Shown here: positions 1 through 9,180 of the stretch, piece after piece
Layout of the letters: every line of letters begins with the position of its first letter
Numbering within the stretch: position 1 is the first letter of the stretch
Assembly (NCBI RefSeq): GCF_003814005.1
Contig: NZ_CP033898.1
Span: forward strand, 1,674,001-1,738,000
Source: Corynebacterium pseudopelargi
GTDB taxonomy: Bacteria > Actinomycetota > Actinomycetes > Mycobacteriales > Mycobacteriaceae
DNA: 64,000 bases
Direction: 5' to 3'
Notes under the pieces: generated by a model
Told to the model about the DNA's origin: nothing
Database searches by the model: none
What the model saw: the letters and a program-made list of their open reading frames with translations, nothing else
Translations under genes and position numbers: made by a program

Positions 1-1116
1 ACAGGTGCCGCACGCGAGGCAATCCCCGCTCTTGCGAAAGAAGTCCAGGCCTCGGCGGTGTTCTGGAATCGTCGCTATGGCGCTTCGCGAGCTATCGACG
101 CCGATATCAAACAGCACCTCCACCACGAAGGCATCCAGGCGAGTTCTTTTCCTGGCCACCTGCTTTTTGAACCCTGGAACATCGCCAATAAGCAGGGCGA
201 TCCCTATAAGGTCTTTACCCCCTTCTGGCGGGCATGCCGCGAACAACCTGCCCCCGCCTACCCCAAGGATGCCCCCGATCCCCTTGGTGGCACCCCGAGC
301 GACTTTCCCACAGCCTCATTGGATCAGATCCTGCCGCTGCCGACCTGGCCGCATGAATTTGCCCAGCACTGGCAACCCGGTGCGGCGGGCGCCTACGAGG
401 CCTTGGAGGATTTCTTAGACCACACCATCGATGAATATGCCGATGGCCGTGATGTTCCTGCGTTGGGCCACACCTCCAAGCTTTCCCCGCACCTGCGTTT
501 TGGTGAGATCAGCCCACGCGAAGTTTGGCATGCCGTGGCCGAGCACCCCGCGCATGATTCTGAGGGCGCACGGGTATTCCTCTCCGAGCTGGGTTGGCGC
601 GAATTCGCCTGGCATACGCTCTATCGCCACCCCGATCTTGCTACCCGCGGCCTTGATCGCCGCTTCGATGCGATGGTGTGGGAGCACGACCCGGAGGGCT
701 TGACACTGTGGCAACAGGGCAAGACGGGGTTTGGGCTTGTCGACGCAGGCCTGCGTGAGCTTTGGCGCACCGGCACCATGCACAATCGCGTGCGCATGGC
801 CGCAGCTTCCCTGCTGGTGAAGAACATGATGATCGACTGGCGCCTTGGCGAGCAATGGTTCTGGGATACCCTGTTGGATGCCGACGAGGCCAGCAACCCT
901 TTCAACTGGCAGTGGGTGGCCGGCTGTGGCGCAGACGCCTCACCCTATTTCCGCATCTTTAACCCCGAAACGCAGCAAAAGAAGTTCGACGCCAACGGCA
1001 AGTACGTCAACCGCTGGGCACCCGACTGGATGGCTCACACCCCAGTGGTCGATCTACGCGAATCGCGCGCCAGGGCACTGACCGCCTTTGATGCGATCAA
1101 GGGGCTGCCACGCTAG
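1..1116 (+). CDS. phr: Deoxyribodipyrimidine photolyase, 5'-truncated by window edge
   Basis: The reading frame is open from base 1, so the N-terminus lies outside the window; about 371 codons are present of a usual 450-480. Photolyases repair UV-induced cyclobutane pyrimidine dimers in DNA with light and FADH-. The visible part is the end of the antenna domain and the whole helical FAD-binding domain: WREFAWHTLYRHPD, then NMMIDWRLGEQWF, then DADEASNPFNWQWVAGCG and DASPYFRIFNP, which are the signature blocks of class I CPD photolyases. The C-terminus ends in a conserved KYVNRWAPDW block. It converges on a DNA glycosylase gene 18 bp downstream on the other strand and stands at the head of a repair cluster (Nei2, Mug, Lhr). 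A cryptochrome-type function cannot be excluded by sequence alone, but the CPD-class motifs favour repair. Confidence 0.93.
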   Translation, partial: TGAAREAIPALAKEVQASAVFWNRRYGASRAIDADIKQHLHHEGIQASSFPGHLLFEPWNIANKQGDPYKVFTPFWRACREQPAPAYPKDAPDPLGGTPSDFPTASLDQILPLPTWPHEFAQHWQPGAAGAYEALEDFLDHTIDEYADGRDVPALGHTSKLSPHLRFGEISPREVWHAVAEHPAHDSEGARVFLSELGWREFAWHTLYRHPDLATRGLDRRFDAMVWEHDPEGLTLWQQGKTGFGLVDAGLRELWRTGTMHNRVRMAAASLLVKNMMIDWRLGEQWFWDTLLDADEASNPFNWQWVAGCGADASPYFRIFNPETQQKKFDANGKYVNRWAPDWMAHTPVVDLRESRARALTAFDAIKGLPR

Positions 1117-1134
1117 CTGATGGCCTCGCGCGGC

Positions 1135-1953
1135 CTAGTTCCCGCGCAGGGGCTGGCAGTGCGGGCACCACCAGATGATGCGCTCAAGTTCGGCACGTGG
1201 GTCGTCGACAAGCGAAGATTTTTCAATCAGGCTGCCGCAACGCCTGCAGGGTTTGTGATTGCGCCCAAACACATAGGAGGTTTCGCCTGCGCGGCGCACC
1301 CCGGTGGATACGCGAATGGGTGAAAGTCGGTTGTCCCACATCAGATTGCGCGTGACCTGAAGGATCCGATCCACGTCCACGTATCGCACTCGCTCGGCGG
1401 GATGCACCCCGCAAATAAAGCAGATCTCCGCGCGGTACTCATTGCCCACACCGGCGAGAATTTTCTGATCCAACAAGGCCAAACCGATGGCTCGATCAGG
1501 TTGCGCCAGCATCCGCCGGCGCGCTTCTTCTTCGCCGCCTTCCAACCAAGCATCGCCCAACACATCAGGACCTAGGTGGCCGATCTGGTTGTGGTATTCG
1601 CTGGTGGGATACACCCGCACCATGCCCAAATCGTGGCCTACCACCTCGATGGGGCGCGGCTGCGGGGCGCCTTCGAGCTCTAGTACTACGCGCGCACTAA
1701 AGCCTGGCTTGCGCCACTTATCACCCTTGAGGTGCACCGCCCAGGTGCCTTCCATTTTCAGGTGCGTGTGCAAGATCTCCGGGCCGAACTGCATAAAGAG
1801 GTGTTTGCCATAAGGCCACACGCGATCCACGATGCGCCCATCAAAATTAGCCAGGGCGAAATTGGGCACGCGGATGCTGGTGCCAAGCACCTCGCGGCCT
1901 TGCATGAACTGCATGCGCCTGGATAGTTGATAGACGGAATCACCCTCTGGCAT
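1135..1953 (-). CDS. nei2: Fpg/Nei-family DNA glycosylase/AP lyase (Nei2-type)
   Basis: Base-excision repair enzyme removing oxidised pyrimidines and nicking the abasic site. The start was set at 1953 so that the protein begins MPEGDSVYQL: in this family Pro2 (after Met removal) is the catalytic nucleophile and Glu3 is required, so an upstream start at 2022 would destroy the active site. The protein has 272 residues. It ends with a zinc finger, CRRC followed about 26 residues later by CPHC, and contains LLDQKILAGVGNEYRAEICF, the helix-two-turn-helix region. The gene diverges from mug with only 25 bp between start codons, so both transcripts are probably leaderless or nearly so. In mycobacteria a nei gene also sits beside lhr, as here two genes away. 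MutM (8-oxoguanine glycosylase) is less likely because the conserved start is the Nei-type MPEGD. Confidence 0.92.
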   Translation of the reverse strand: MPEGDSVYQLSRRMQFMQGREVLGTSIRVPNFALANFDGRIVDRVWPYGKHLFMQFGPEILHTHLKMEGTWAVHLKGDKWRKPGFSARVVLELEGAPQPRPIEVVGHDLGMVRVYPTSEYHNQIGHLGPDVLGDAWLEGGEEEARRRMLAQPDRAIGLALLDQKILAGVGNEYRAEICFICGVHPAERVRYVDVDRILQVTRNLMWDNRLSPIRVSTGVRRAGETSYVFGRNHKPCRRCGSLIEKSSLVDDPRAELERIIWWCPHCQPLRGN

Positions 1954-1978
1954 GCACAACAGTGTATGACTTGTTGGC

Positions 1979-2590
1979 ATGAGCACCACGCACCCATCCC
2001 CGCTCGGCGGCAGGCGCCCCACCCGCGATGAGCTTCCCGGATTCTATGACCATCCTGTCAGCGACCGCCTACCGGAACCCGGCGCGCCACAATTAGAGCT
2101 TCTGATCGTCGGTGTGAACCCTGGTTTGTGGACGGCCGCCGTCAACGCCCCCTTCGCGCACCCCGGCAACCGCTTTTGGCCCTCGCTTGATCGCGCGGGC
2201 ATCATCAGCCCCGTGGTGGATTGCTCCGCCGGCATGAGCGATAGCGACGAGCAACGCTTGCGCGAGCTTCGCATCGGCATTACTAACCTGGTTGCCCGCG
2301 CCACAGCTCGCGCCGACGAACTAGAAAAGCAGGAGCTTATCCGCGGGGCCCGCCGCGTGATTGATTTAGTGTGCGAGCTTGAACCCAAGCGCGTGGCCGT
2401 AGCCGGCATCACCGCGTTTCGCACGGCCTTCGGGCTGCGCAAGGCAAAGCTGGGCAAGCAAGATACCTCGCTGATTCCCGGCTGGCCTGCCCACGTGCCG
2501 CTGTGGGTTGTGCCTCAGCCAAGTGGGCTGAATGCGCACGAAAACATTGACACCCTGGCCGCCAAGTGGCAGGCGGTGATGCACGACTAG
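1979..2590 (+). CDS. mug: G/U mismatch-specific DNA glycosylase
   Basis: A 203-residue uracil-DNA glycosylase superfamily enzyme of the Mug/TDG type, which excises uracil or thymine from mismatches with G. The active-site block is LIVGVNPGLWTAAVNAPF near residue 45, followed by HPGNRFWPSLDRAGI; the NPG motif with Asn is the Mug/TDG signature. The C-terminal block VVPQPSGLNAHENIDTLA carries the second substrate loop (P-S-G). It starts 25 bp from the divergent nei2 start and its stop overlaps the convergent lhr stop by 4 bp. No ribosome binding site fits in the 25 bp with certainty, consistent with leaderless translation. The neighbourhood of four repair genes supports the assignment. Confidence 0.93.
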   Translation: MSTTHPSPLGGRRPTRDELPGFYDHPVSDRLPEPGAPQLELLIVGVNPGLWTAAVNAPFAHPGNRFWPSLDRAGIISPVVDCSAGMSDSDEQRLRELRIGITNLVARATARADELEKQELIRGARRVIDLVCELEPKRVAVAGITAFRTAFGLRKAKLGKQDTSLIPGWPAHVPLWVVPQPSGLNAHENIDTLAAKWQAVMHD

Positions 2591-5500
2591 CGCCGCCAAC
2601 CCCCAGAGCCGTACCCTCCGCGCTTCGGCCCGCGGTCGCGGAAGGGATTTAGGCCCTTCTCCCCCACGCTGCCATCGGGGTTTACACCGGTCTGGCCGTT
2701 GAAGGGCACATCTTCAAGCGCGCTGTTTAGATCACGGCCGCGTCTTGCACCCGAGCCCGTATCCACGGGTTGGCCGGCAATGCGGATACCGCGTGGGGTA
2801 ATCGATGCCCCGGCACCGCGCATGAGCTCCACGTACCCGCCTGTCAGTGCTGCTTCGCCATTGACCTTCTCAATGACCAAGCGGCTGAGCATGTTCTGGC
2901 CTACCGCCTGGCTTAATGCTTGCACCACCAATTGTGCGAGTGCTTCTTGGCTAATACCGGGCGGAGGATCTAAGAGCGTGAGCGTTTTTCCGCCACGGGT
3001 GAGGTGGGCTGCAAGGAGGCCGTCGATAAGCACCACAACCGCACCGGCTGATCTGCTAAGTGTTCCTTGCACCTCTGGCCATGCCAAGGCCGCGCCATAG
3101 GGGTTGGCGGGATCGCAGGCAGCAAGGACCACCACGGTTGGTTCCTTGGTGCCACTGGGCCAGCCTTCAACATCTGGGGTATCGCTCAGGCCACGCAACC
3201 AGTCGATCACCGCAGGGGTAGAAAACTGTGCGCCACCGAGGCCTTCAATGATGTAGCCGCGCATGGCTTTACCGGACTCTTCAAAGCGCGTGAGCACGCG
3301 GTAGGCCAGCGCAAAGCCACCCAACACATCTTCTGCCACCACACTGCCGCGGGTGACCACACCATAGCGATCCAACCAGGCCTCGCCGTGGGCTACCGAA
3401 CGGGCGGTGGCATCGGAATTGGCCAGCGGCGCCATGGCCCAACGGCCTTTCATATCCTCCGGTTGGCCAGCCCTTTGCGCCTGGGCAAAGCTGGTCCTGC
3501 CCATGCGTAAGCGGGAACGATTCGGTGTACGCCGTGCGCGGTACGATGCCTTGCCGCCACCTCCTGCTGCAGCAAGGCGCGCGCGGATCGGGGTGAAGCT
3601 ATCGGGAGATACTAAGCCTGCCTCAAACAAGCCCCAGAGGGCCTCGCGGATTTCTAAGTCCGTGGCCGTGCCGTGAATCAAACCGAGGTCTTCGCCACTG
3701 ACTTTCTCACGCAGTGCCGCAAATAAGAAGCTGCCGCCGTGGCGCATTACCTCAAGCAACTGGGTTTGTAAGTGGCTCAGTTCCACCTCTACAGGCTCTG
3801 GCATGAGCTCTGCTGCATAGTCACTCGGCAACAACATCACCCAAGGATCCGCTGCCCCAGCACTTCCTGCGCCCACCACGAGTACCTCACCGGAGGCGGT
3901 GAGCTCATCTAAGTCCAGTGGTGAATAGTTGCGCACACGCTGCGGTAATACCAGCGTTTCCCAAGCAGAAGCCGGAAGGCGCACACCGGCGAGTTGTTCG
4001 ATCACGGCAAACACACCATCGGCACCCATGGCCTCGGGGCGTGTACCCATGGTGGCTACTTGCTGCCAGGCAGGCAGGAAACGCCCATAAGCGCTGGGGC
4101 TTACCGGCTGGGTTTCTGCACGCGCTGCCGCCAAAGAACGCGAGCGGATCGTCTTAAGCACCTCAGGGGCAACGTATTCCGACTCATCAATACCCTGGCG
4201 GAAATGCCCGCTGATCAGGCGACCATCTGCCTCAAAGGAACGCAAGACGGTATGAGCCACACCCGCTGCCAAACCAAAAGCGGCCTGCAGATCTGCCAAC
4301 ACAAATGGCCCTCGGGTGCGCGACCACCTGGCCACCAATTGCTCTAAGGCATCGGGAATGGTTTCTACCTGTGCTGCCACCCCAGGTGGAACGGGAATGC
4401 CCAAACCATCGCGCAACAGCGGCGCATCGAGTACTTGTGCCAGGTGTGGCACGCCTGCGATGCGCACCGTCATCACTCGGCCGGAAAGCGCGGCGGTGGA
4501 TTGGGCATGCAGTTCCTCGGCGGATGCTGCGAAATTCGCAATATCGGGCAGTGCCTCAAGGGGTACGGGGCCAAGCACACGCAGGGCATCGGCAAGCTCC
4601 TCGGGGCTTCGGGCTTGGCGCTCGGCTGCCACGCGGCGCAGGCGCTGATCTACCTCGGTGATGATTTCTGGGTCCAGCAGATTGCGCAGCTCAACAGTGC
4701 CCAAGAGCTTGGCCAGCAAGGCTGGATCGAGTGCTAATGCTGCTGCTCGCTTTTCTGCCAGGGGCGAATCGCCCTCGTACATGAATGCGCCGGTGTAATT
4801 AAACAGGATCGAGGAGGCAAAGGGGCTTGGTTGCTGCGTGGTGACCTCCGCGATGCGCACCTTGCGCAAAGCAATAGCCCGCAACAGTGCCTGCAAGGAG
4901 GGCAGATCGTAGACATCCTTGAGGCATTCGCGCACCGTTTCCAAGATGATGGGAAAGCTCGGGTATTTGCGCGCAACGTCCAATAGCTGCGCGGCGCGTT
5001 GGCGCTGCTGCCACAAGGGCGCGCGTTTGCCGGGATGCTTGCGTGGCAACAGCAGGGCGCGAGCAGCACACTCACGAAAACGCGAGGCAAACAGTGCAGA
5101 ATTGCCCACTTGTTCAGCAACAATCTGCTCAATCTCATCCGCATCCACCACAAACAGTGCCGCCGAAGGTTCTTCTTCTGCCTCAGGCAAACGCAGCACG
5201 ATGCCATCATCTGAGCTCACAGCCTGAGCATCCATGCCCGTTTCTTGGGCAATGCGAGCACCCACCGCAAGCGCCCAGGCAGCATTCACGCCACGGCCAT
5301 AGGGGGTGTGCAGCACCACGCGCCAATCACCTAATTCATCGCGGAAGCGCTCCAACACCAGGGTTTGCTCATCGGGCACGATGCCGGTGGCCTCGCGCTG
5401 CTCCTGCAAAAACGCCAGCAGGTTGCGGCGGGCACGATCATCTAAGCCAATGCCATCGAGTTCGCCTTCGTTGGCGAGCACGTGGCGTCGAAAAGCTCCC

Positions 5501-7524
5501 AAGGCTGCACCAAGTTCTGCCGGGCGGCCTGCTTGATCGCCGGACCAAAACGGCAAACGGCCTGTATGCCCTGGTGCCGGAGTAACAAGCACCTGGTCGC
5601 GAGTGATTTCTTCGATGCGCCAGCTTGAGGCACCGAGGGTAAAAATATCGCCCACGCGAGACTCGTAGACCATCTCCTCGTCCAACTCGCCCACGCGGCG
5701 CGGCACGCCCTCGCCGCCCACAAGGAACACCCCGAACATGCCGCGGTCTGGGATGGTGCCGCCGGAGGTGACGGCCACGCGCTGGGCACCGGGGCGAGCA
5801 GACATGATGCCATTGATGCGGTCGAAGGTGATGCGCGGGCGCAGCTCGGCAAAATCGGTAGAGGGATACACCCCGCTTGCCAGGTCGATCACGGCGTTGA
5901 ACACATCGCGCGCAAGATCGCGATAAGGATATGCACGCAATACGGTTGCGTACCATTCTTCTACGTCCAGATCCTCCATGGACACCGCAGCGATGGTCTG
6001 CTGCACCAGCACATCCAGCGGATTCATGGGCACGCTGAGCTCTTCAATCAAGCCCTGGCGCATCCGCTGCACCGTCACAGCCGATTGGACCAAATCCGCG
6101 CGATGCTTGGGATAAAACGATCCCTTCGACACCGCACCCACCACGTGCCCGGCGCGACCAACGCGCTGCAAACCACTGGCCACCGAAGGCGGCGACTCCA
6201 CCTGAATTACCAGCTCAACCGCACCCATATCGATGCCAAGCTCTAGCGAACTGGTGGCTACCACGGCCTTGAGCGCGCCTTCTTTGAGCATCGTTTCTGT
6301 CAGCGCGCGCTCGTCCTTCGACACCGAGCCGTGGTGCGCACGGGCAATCACCGCAGGCGCTTTGCCGGCAACATCGCTGGCCTTCATTAACTGTGCCGGG
6401 GTGCGCCGTAGTTCTGGCGATAGAGTCTCCGGCGCATGTTGCATCGCGTGCAACTCATTGAGGCGGCTGGTTAAACGCTCCGCAGTACGCCTGGAGTTGA
6501 CAAACACCAAGGTAGAGCGGTGCGCCATGACCTCATCAAAGAGTTCTTGCTCAATAAAAGGCCAAATCGATCCCTGTTGCGGCAGCGCGGATTCTTGGCT
6601 TTGCTGCATCACGGCTGCATCTTCGGGCGTACCTTCCAGTGCATCTTCGGGTGCACCTTCCAGTGGGGACATCAAACCCAAGGGATCATCGATGGTGGCC
6701 TCACCGATGGTGGAACCAGGTTCCGGGGTAGGAAGATCCGACATATCCTCAACCGGCACATGCACATCGAGCTGCCAGCGCTTTTCTAAGGGCGGATCGA
6801 CAATCTGCACCGGCCGATCCCCACCAAGAAACTTCGCCACCGTATCTAAGGGCCGCACCGTCGCCGAAAGACCAATGCGCTGGATGGGGTGCTGGGCAAG
6901 GCGTTCGAGACGCTCCAGGGTAAGGGCAAGGTGCACGCCGCGCTTGGTGCCAGCAAGCGCGTGGATTTCATCAATAATCACCGTCTCAACACCAGATAAG
7001 ATCCCACCTGCTTTTGAGGTGAGCATCAAATACGCGGATTCGGGGGTGGTGATCAAAATATCCGGTGGTCTGCGCACTTGGCGCGAGCGCTCTGCTTGGG
7101 GAGTATCTCCGCTTCGCACCCCCACCGAAATCTCGGCCGGATCTAGCCCCAGGCGCGCAGCTACTTGGTTAATGCCATATAAGGGAGCGCGCAGGTTATT
7201 TTCTACGTCCACACCGAGTGCTTTCAGCGGCGAGATATACAGCACTTTTACCCCGCCGCCCTGCTTGGCAGTCTTTGGCTGCGCAGCGCCGGTGGGCAGC
7301 GCCATTTGGCCAGGGGCCTCCACTAAGCCGTTGAGCGCCCACAAAAACGCCGCCAAGGTTTTACCAGAGCCGGTAGGTGCCACCACCAGGGCGTGCTCAC
7401 CGGCAGAGATGTGCCGCCAGGCTTGCTCTTGCACGGCCGTGGGCGCTGCGAAGACCTCTTGAAACCATGTGGCTACCTGAGGCCGAAAGCGCGTGAGAAT
7501 GCTCTCGGTGGGAAGGTTGGACAT
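2587..7524 (-). CDS. lhr: Lhr-type large ATP-dependent helicase
   Basis: A 1645-residue superfamily 2 DNA/RNA-DNA helicase of the Lhr family, implicated in DNA repair in mycobacteria. N-terminal helicase core: Walker A APTGSGKTLAAF near residue 46, DEIHALAGTKRG (motif II), GLSATVRP (motif III), VFVNSRRTAERL (motif IV), then SSLELGIDMG and LQRVGRAGH (motifs V and VI). The Lhr winged-helix and beta-barrel modules follow, and a long C-terminal region ends in a Gly/Arg-rich tail (about PKRGGYGSGGWRR). The start at 7524 (MSNLPTES) was preferred to ATG 7560, which would overlap the cysQ start. An acidic insertion between helicase domains carries an 8-residue tandem duplication. It diverges from cysQ with 34 bp between starts and converges on mug with a 4-bp overlap. 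Confidence 0.95.
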   Translation of the reverse strand: MSNLPTESILTRFRPQVATWFQEVFAAPTAVQEQAWRHISAGEHALVVAPTGSGKTLAAFLWALNGLVEAPGQMALPTGAAQPKTAKQGGGVKVLYISPLKALGVDVENNLRAPLYGINQVAARLGLDPAEISVGVRSGDTPQAERSRQVRRPPDILITTPESAYLMLTSKAGGILSGVETVIIDEIHALAGTKRGVHLALTLERLERLAQHPIQRIGLSATVRPLDTVAKFLGGDRPVQIVDPPLEKRWQLDVHVPVEDMSDLPTPEPGSTIGEATIDDPLGLMSPLEGAPEDALEGTPEDAAVMQQSQESALPQQGSIWPFIEQELFDEVMAHRSTLVFVNSRRTAERLTSRLNELHAMQHAPETLSPELRRTPAQLMKASDVAGKAPAVIARAHHGSVSKDERALTETMLKEGALKAVVATSSLELGIDMGAVELVIQVESPPSVASGLQRVGRAGHVVGAVSKGSFYPKHRADLVQSAVTVQRMRQGLIEELSVPMNPLDVLVQQTIAAVSMEDLDVEEWYATVLRAYPYRDLARDVFNAVIDLASGVYPSTDFAELRPRITFDRINGIMSARPGAQRVAVTSGGTIPDRGMFGVFLVGGEGVPRRVGELDEEMVYESRVGDIFTLGASSWRIEEITRDQVLVTPAPGHTGRLPFWSGDQAGRPAELGAALGAFRRHVLANEGELDGIGLDDRARRNLLAFLQEQREATGIVPDEQTLVLERFRDELGDWRVVLHTPYGRGVNAAWALAVGARIAQETGMDAQAVSSDDGIVLRLPEAEEEPSAALFVVDADEIEQIVAEQVGNSALFASRFRECAARALLLPRKHPGKRAPLWQQRQRAAQLLDVARKYPSFPIILETVRECLKDVYDLPSLQALLRAIALRKVRIAEVTTQQPSPFASSILFNYTGAFMYEGDSPLAEKRAAALALDPALLAKLLGTVELRNLLDPEIITEVDQRLRRVAAERQARSPEELADALRVLGPVPLEALPDIANFAASAEELHAQSTAALSGRVMTVRIAGVPHLAQVLDAPLLRDGLGIPVPPGVAAQVETIPDALEQLVARWSRTRGPFVLADLQAAFGLAAGVAHTVLRSFEADGRLISGHFRQGIDESEYVAPEVLKTIRSRSLAAARAETQPVSPSAYGRFLPAWQQVATMGTRPEAMGADGVFAVIEQLAGVRLPASAWETLVLPQRVRNYSPLDLDELTASGEVLVVGAGSAGAADPWVMLLPSDYAAELMPEPVEVELSHLQTQLLEVMRHGGSFLFAALREKVSGEDLGLIHGTATDLEIREALWGLFEAGLVSPDSFTPIRARLAAAGGGGKASYRARRTPNRSRLRMGRTSFAQAQRAGQPEDMKGRWAMAPLANSDATARSVAHGEAWLDRYGVVTRGSVVAEDVLGGFALAYRVLTRFEESGKAMRGYIIEGLGGAQFSTPAVIDWLRGLSDTPDVEGWPSGTKEPTVVVLAACDPANPYGAALAWPEVQGTLSRSAGAVVVLIDGLLAAHLTRGGKTLTLLDPPPGISQEALAQLVVQALSQAVGQNMLSRLVIEKVNGEAALTGGYVELMRGAGASITPRGIRIAGQPVDTGSGARRGRDLNSALEDVPFNGQTGVNPDGSVGEKGLNPFRDRGPKRGGYGSGGWRR
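6617..6664. repeat. 24-bp tandem duplication inside lhr
   Basis: Two adjacent 24-bp copies (6617-6640 and 6641-6664) differ at only two positions and encode consecutive LEGxPEDA units in the acidic linker between the two helicase lobes of Lhr. Being a multiple of three, the repeat keeps the frame. It may vary in copy number between strains; no function can be assigned. Confidence 0.85.
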
Positions 7525-7558
7525 GTGCCTATTCAACCAAAGATCTACACTGGCATAC

Positions 7559-8317
7559 ATGACTGCTCACTTTGATGATGAGACCTTAACCCGACGTCTC
7601 GCCCAAGGCACCGGCGAGGTGCTCAAAGGCGTGCGCAATGTCGGCGTGCTGCGGGGGCGCAGCCTGGGCGATGCAGGTGATGATCTCGCCCAAAACTGGA
7701 TTGCACGCGTGTTGGAGCAACACCGACCAGATGATGGATTCCTCTCAGAAGAAGCCGCCGATAACCCCGAGCGCCTTGGCAAAGAACGTGTGTGGATCGT
7801 CGACCCGCTCGATGGCACCAAGGAATTTGCTACCGGTAGGCAGGACTGGGCGGTGCATATTGCGCTGGTAGAAAACGGCCACCCCACCCATGCTGCCGTG
7901 GGCTTGCCCGACTTGGGCGTGGTGTTTACCACCGCCGATTCCCGCGCGGTGAGCGGGCCGTATGCCAAGCGCATTGCCGTTTCACACAATCGTCCTCCGG
8001 CGGTGGCGGAATACATTGCCCAGCAGCTCGGATTTGAAACTGAACCAATGGGTTCTGCCGGCGCGAAGGCCATGCACGTGCTCTTGGGCGATTATGACGC
8101 CTATATCCACGCCGGTGGCCAATATGAGTGGGACTCCGCAGCGCCGGTGGGCGTAAGCCTTGCAGCGGGCTTGCACTGCTCGCGCTTAGACGGCAGCCCA
8201 CTGACGTATAACAACAAAGACACTTACTTACCGGATGTGCTGATCTGCCGTAAGGAACTTGCCGAGGATATTTTGCGGATGCTGGCTGAATTCCGCGAAG
8301 AGCACGGTTCTTACTAG
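7559..8317 (+). CDS. cysQ: 3'(2'),5'-bisphosphate nucleotidase / inositol-phosphatase family
   Basis: A 252-residue Mg2+-dependent, Li+-sensitive phosphatase family member. CysQ hydrolyses 3'-phosphoadenosine 5'-phosphate, a by-product of sulfate assimilation and sulfation. Visible metal-binding motifs are FLSEEAADN near residue 62, [15 protein letters not shown] near residue 80, and [16 protein letters not shown] near residue 190; this WD(S/T)AAP block is characteristic of CysQ. Start chosen at ATG 7559, giving [11 protein letters not shown]; the frame extends upstream to 7493, but that would overlap the divergent lhr start region. It is followed by thyA and folA in the same direction, an order I recall from C. 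glutamicum. Myo-inositol monophosphatase is the alternative reading. Confidence 0.9.
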   Translation: MTAHFDDETLTRRLAQGTGEVLKGVRNVGVLRGRSLGDAGDDLAQNWIARVLEQHRPDDGFLSEEAADNPERLGKERVWIVDPLDGTKEFATGRQDWAVHIALVENGHPTHAAVGLPDLGVVFTTADSRAVSGPYAKRIAVSHNRPPAVAEYIAQQLGFETEPMGSAGAKAMHVLLGDYDAYIHAGGQYEWDSAAPVGVSLAAGLHCSRLDGSPLTYNNKDTYLPDVLICRKELAEDILRMLAEFREEHGSY

Positions 8318-8348
8318 AGCGTGGGGTGCCTCTATTAGGCTAGGGGGC

Positions 8349-9152
8349 ATGACCGCCATCCCAACGCCCTATGAGGACCTCCTGCGCAAAATTCTTGCCG
8401 AAGGTACCCACAAAGACGATCGCACTGGCACCGGAACGCAAAGCCTGTTCGGTGCCCAGATGCGTTTTAATTTGCAGGAGTGCTTTCCGCTGATCACCAC
8501 CAAAAAGGTGCACATGAAATCGGTGATCGGCGAGCTTTTGTGGTTTTTGCGCGGCGATTCCAATGTGGAGTTCCTCCACGAACACGGCGTGAGTATTTGG
8601 GATGAATGGGCCGATGAGCACGGCGATCTCGGCCCGATCTACGGCGTGCAGTGGCGCTCTTGGCCCACCCCGGATGGCCAGCACATCGACCAGATTTTGA
8701 ATGCCATCGACGTGCTCAAAAACAATCCCGATTCGCGCCGCAATATCGTAAGCGCCTGGAATGTTTCCGAGCTGCACAATATGGCTTTGCCGCCGTGCCA
8801 CATGATGTTCCAGATGTATGTTGCCGATGGCAAGCTCTCGGTGCAGCTCTATCAGCGCAGCGCCGATATGTTCCTTGGGGTGCCTTTTAATATCGCCAGC
8901 TACTCGCTGCTTACCCACATGCTGGCCCAGCAAACCGGCCTTGAGGTGGGTGAATTCATCTGGACTGGTGGCGATTGCCACATTTACGATAACCACCGTG
9001 AGCAGGTACAACTGCAGCTTTCACGCGAGCCCAGGCCCTATCCGCAACTGAAATTGCACAAGGCTGCAAGCATCAACGATTACACCTTCGAGGATGTTGA
9101 AATCATCGGCTACGATCCGCACCCCGTGATTCGCGGCCAGGTGGCTGTGTAA
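8349..9152 (+). CDS. thyA: Thymidylate synthase
   Basis: Converts dUMP and 5,10-methylene-tetrahydrofolate to dTMP and dihydrofolate in the cytoplasm. The protein is 267 residues, the usual ThyA length. Motifs: [13 protein letters not shown] near residue 23 (phosphate loop), [14 protein letters not shown] near 63, [14 protein letters not shown] near 129 (phosphate-binding arginines), and the catalytic cysteine Cys150 in [21 protein letters not shown] closes the substrate site. Start at ATG 8349 ([12 protein letters not shown]) is the family start; upstream in-frame codons lack similarity. folA follows 28 bp downstream and regenerates tetrahydrofolate, so the pair forms a functional operon. 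The stop codon region is duplicated in tandem (9140-9171). Confidence 0.98.
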   Translation: MTAIPTPYEDLLRKILAEGTHKDDRTGTGTQSLFGAQMRFNLQECFPLITTKKVHMKSVIGELLWFLRGDSNVEFLHEHGVSIWDEWADEHGDLGPIYGVQWRSWPTPDGQHIDQILNAIDVLKNNPDSRRNIVSAWNVSELHNMALPPCHMMFQMYVADGKLSVQLYQRSADMFLGVPFNIASYSLLTHMLAQQTGLEVGEFIWTGGDCHIYDNHREQVQLQLSREPRPYPQLKLHKAASINDYTFEDVEIIGYDPHPVIRGQVAV

Positions 9153-9171
9153 AACGGTGGCTGTGTAAAAG
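9140..9171. repeat. 16-bp tandem duplication spanning the thyA stop codon
   Basis: Units at 9140-9155 and 9156-9171 match at 15 of 16 positions and each contains GGCTGTGTAAAA. The first copy holds the last thyA codons and its TAA stop; the second copy sits in the thyA-folA gap and lengthens the intergenic spacer by 16 bp. It looks like a recent slippage or duplication event without effect on the ThyA protein. Confidence 0.85.
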
Positions 9172-9180
9172 ACGGTGACG

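Noticed and set aside
6233..7462. 409-residue open frame on the plus strand opposite lhr
   Set aside because: Antisense to the Lhr helicase core; a shadow of high-G+C coding sequence, no family signature.
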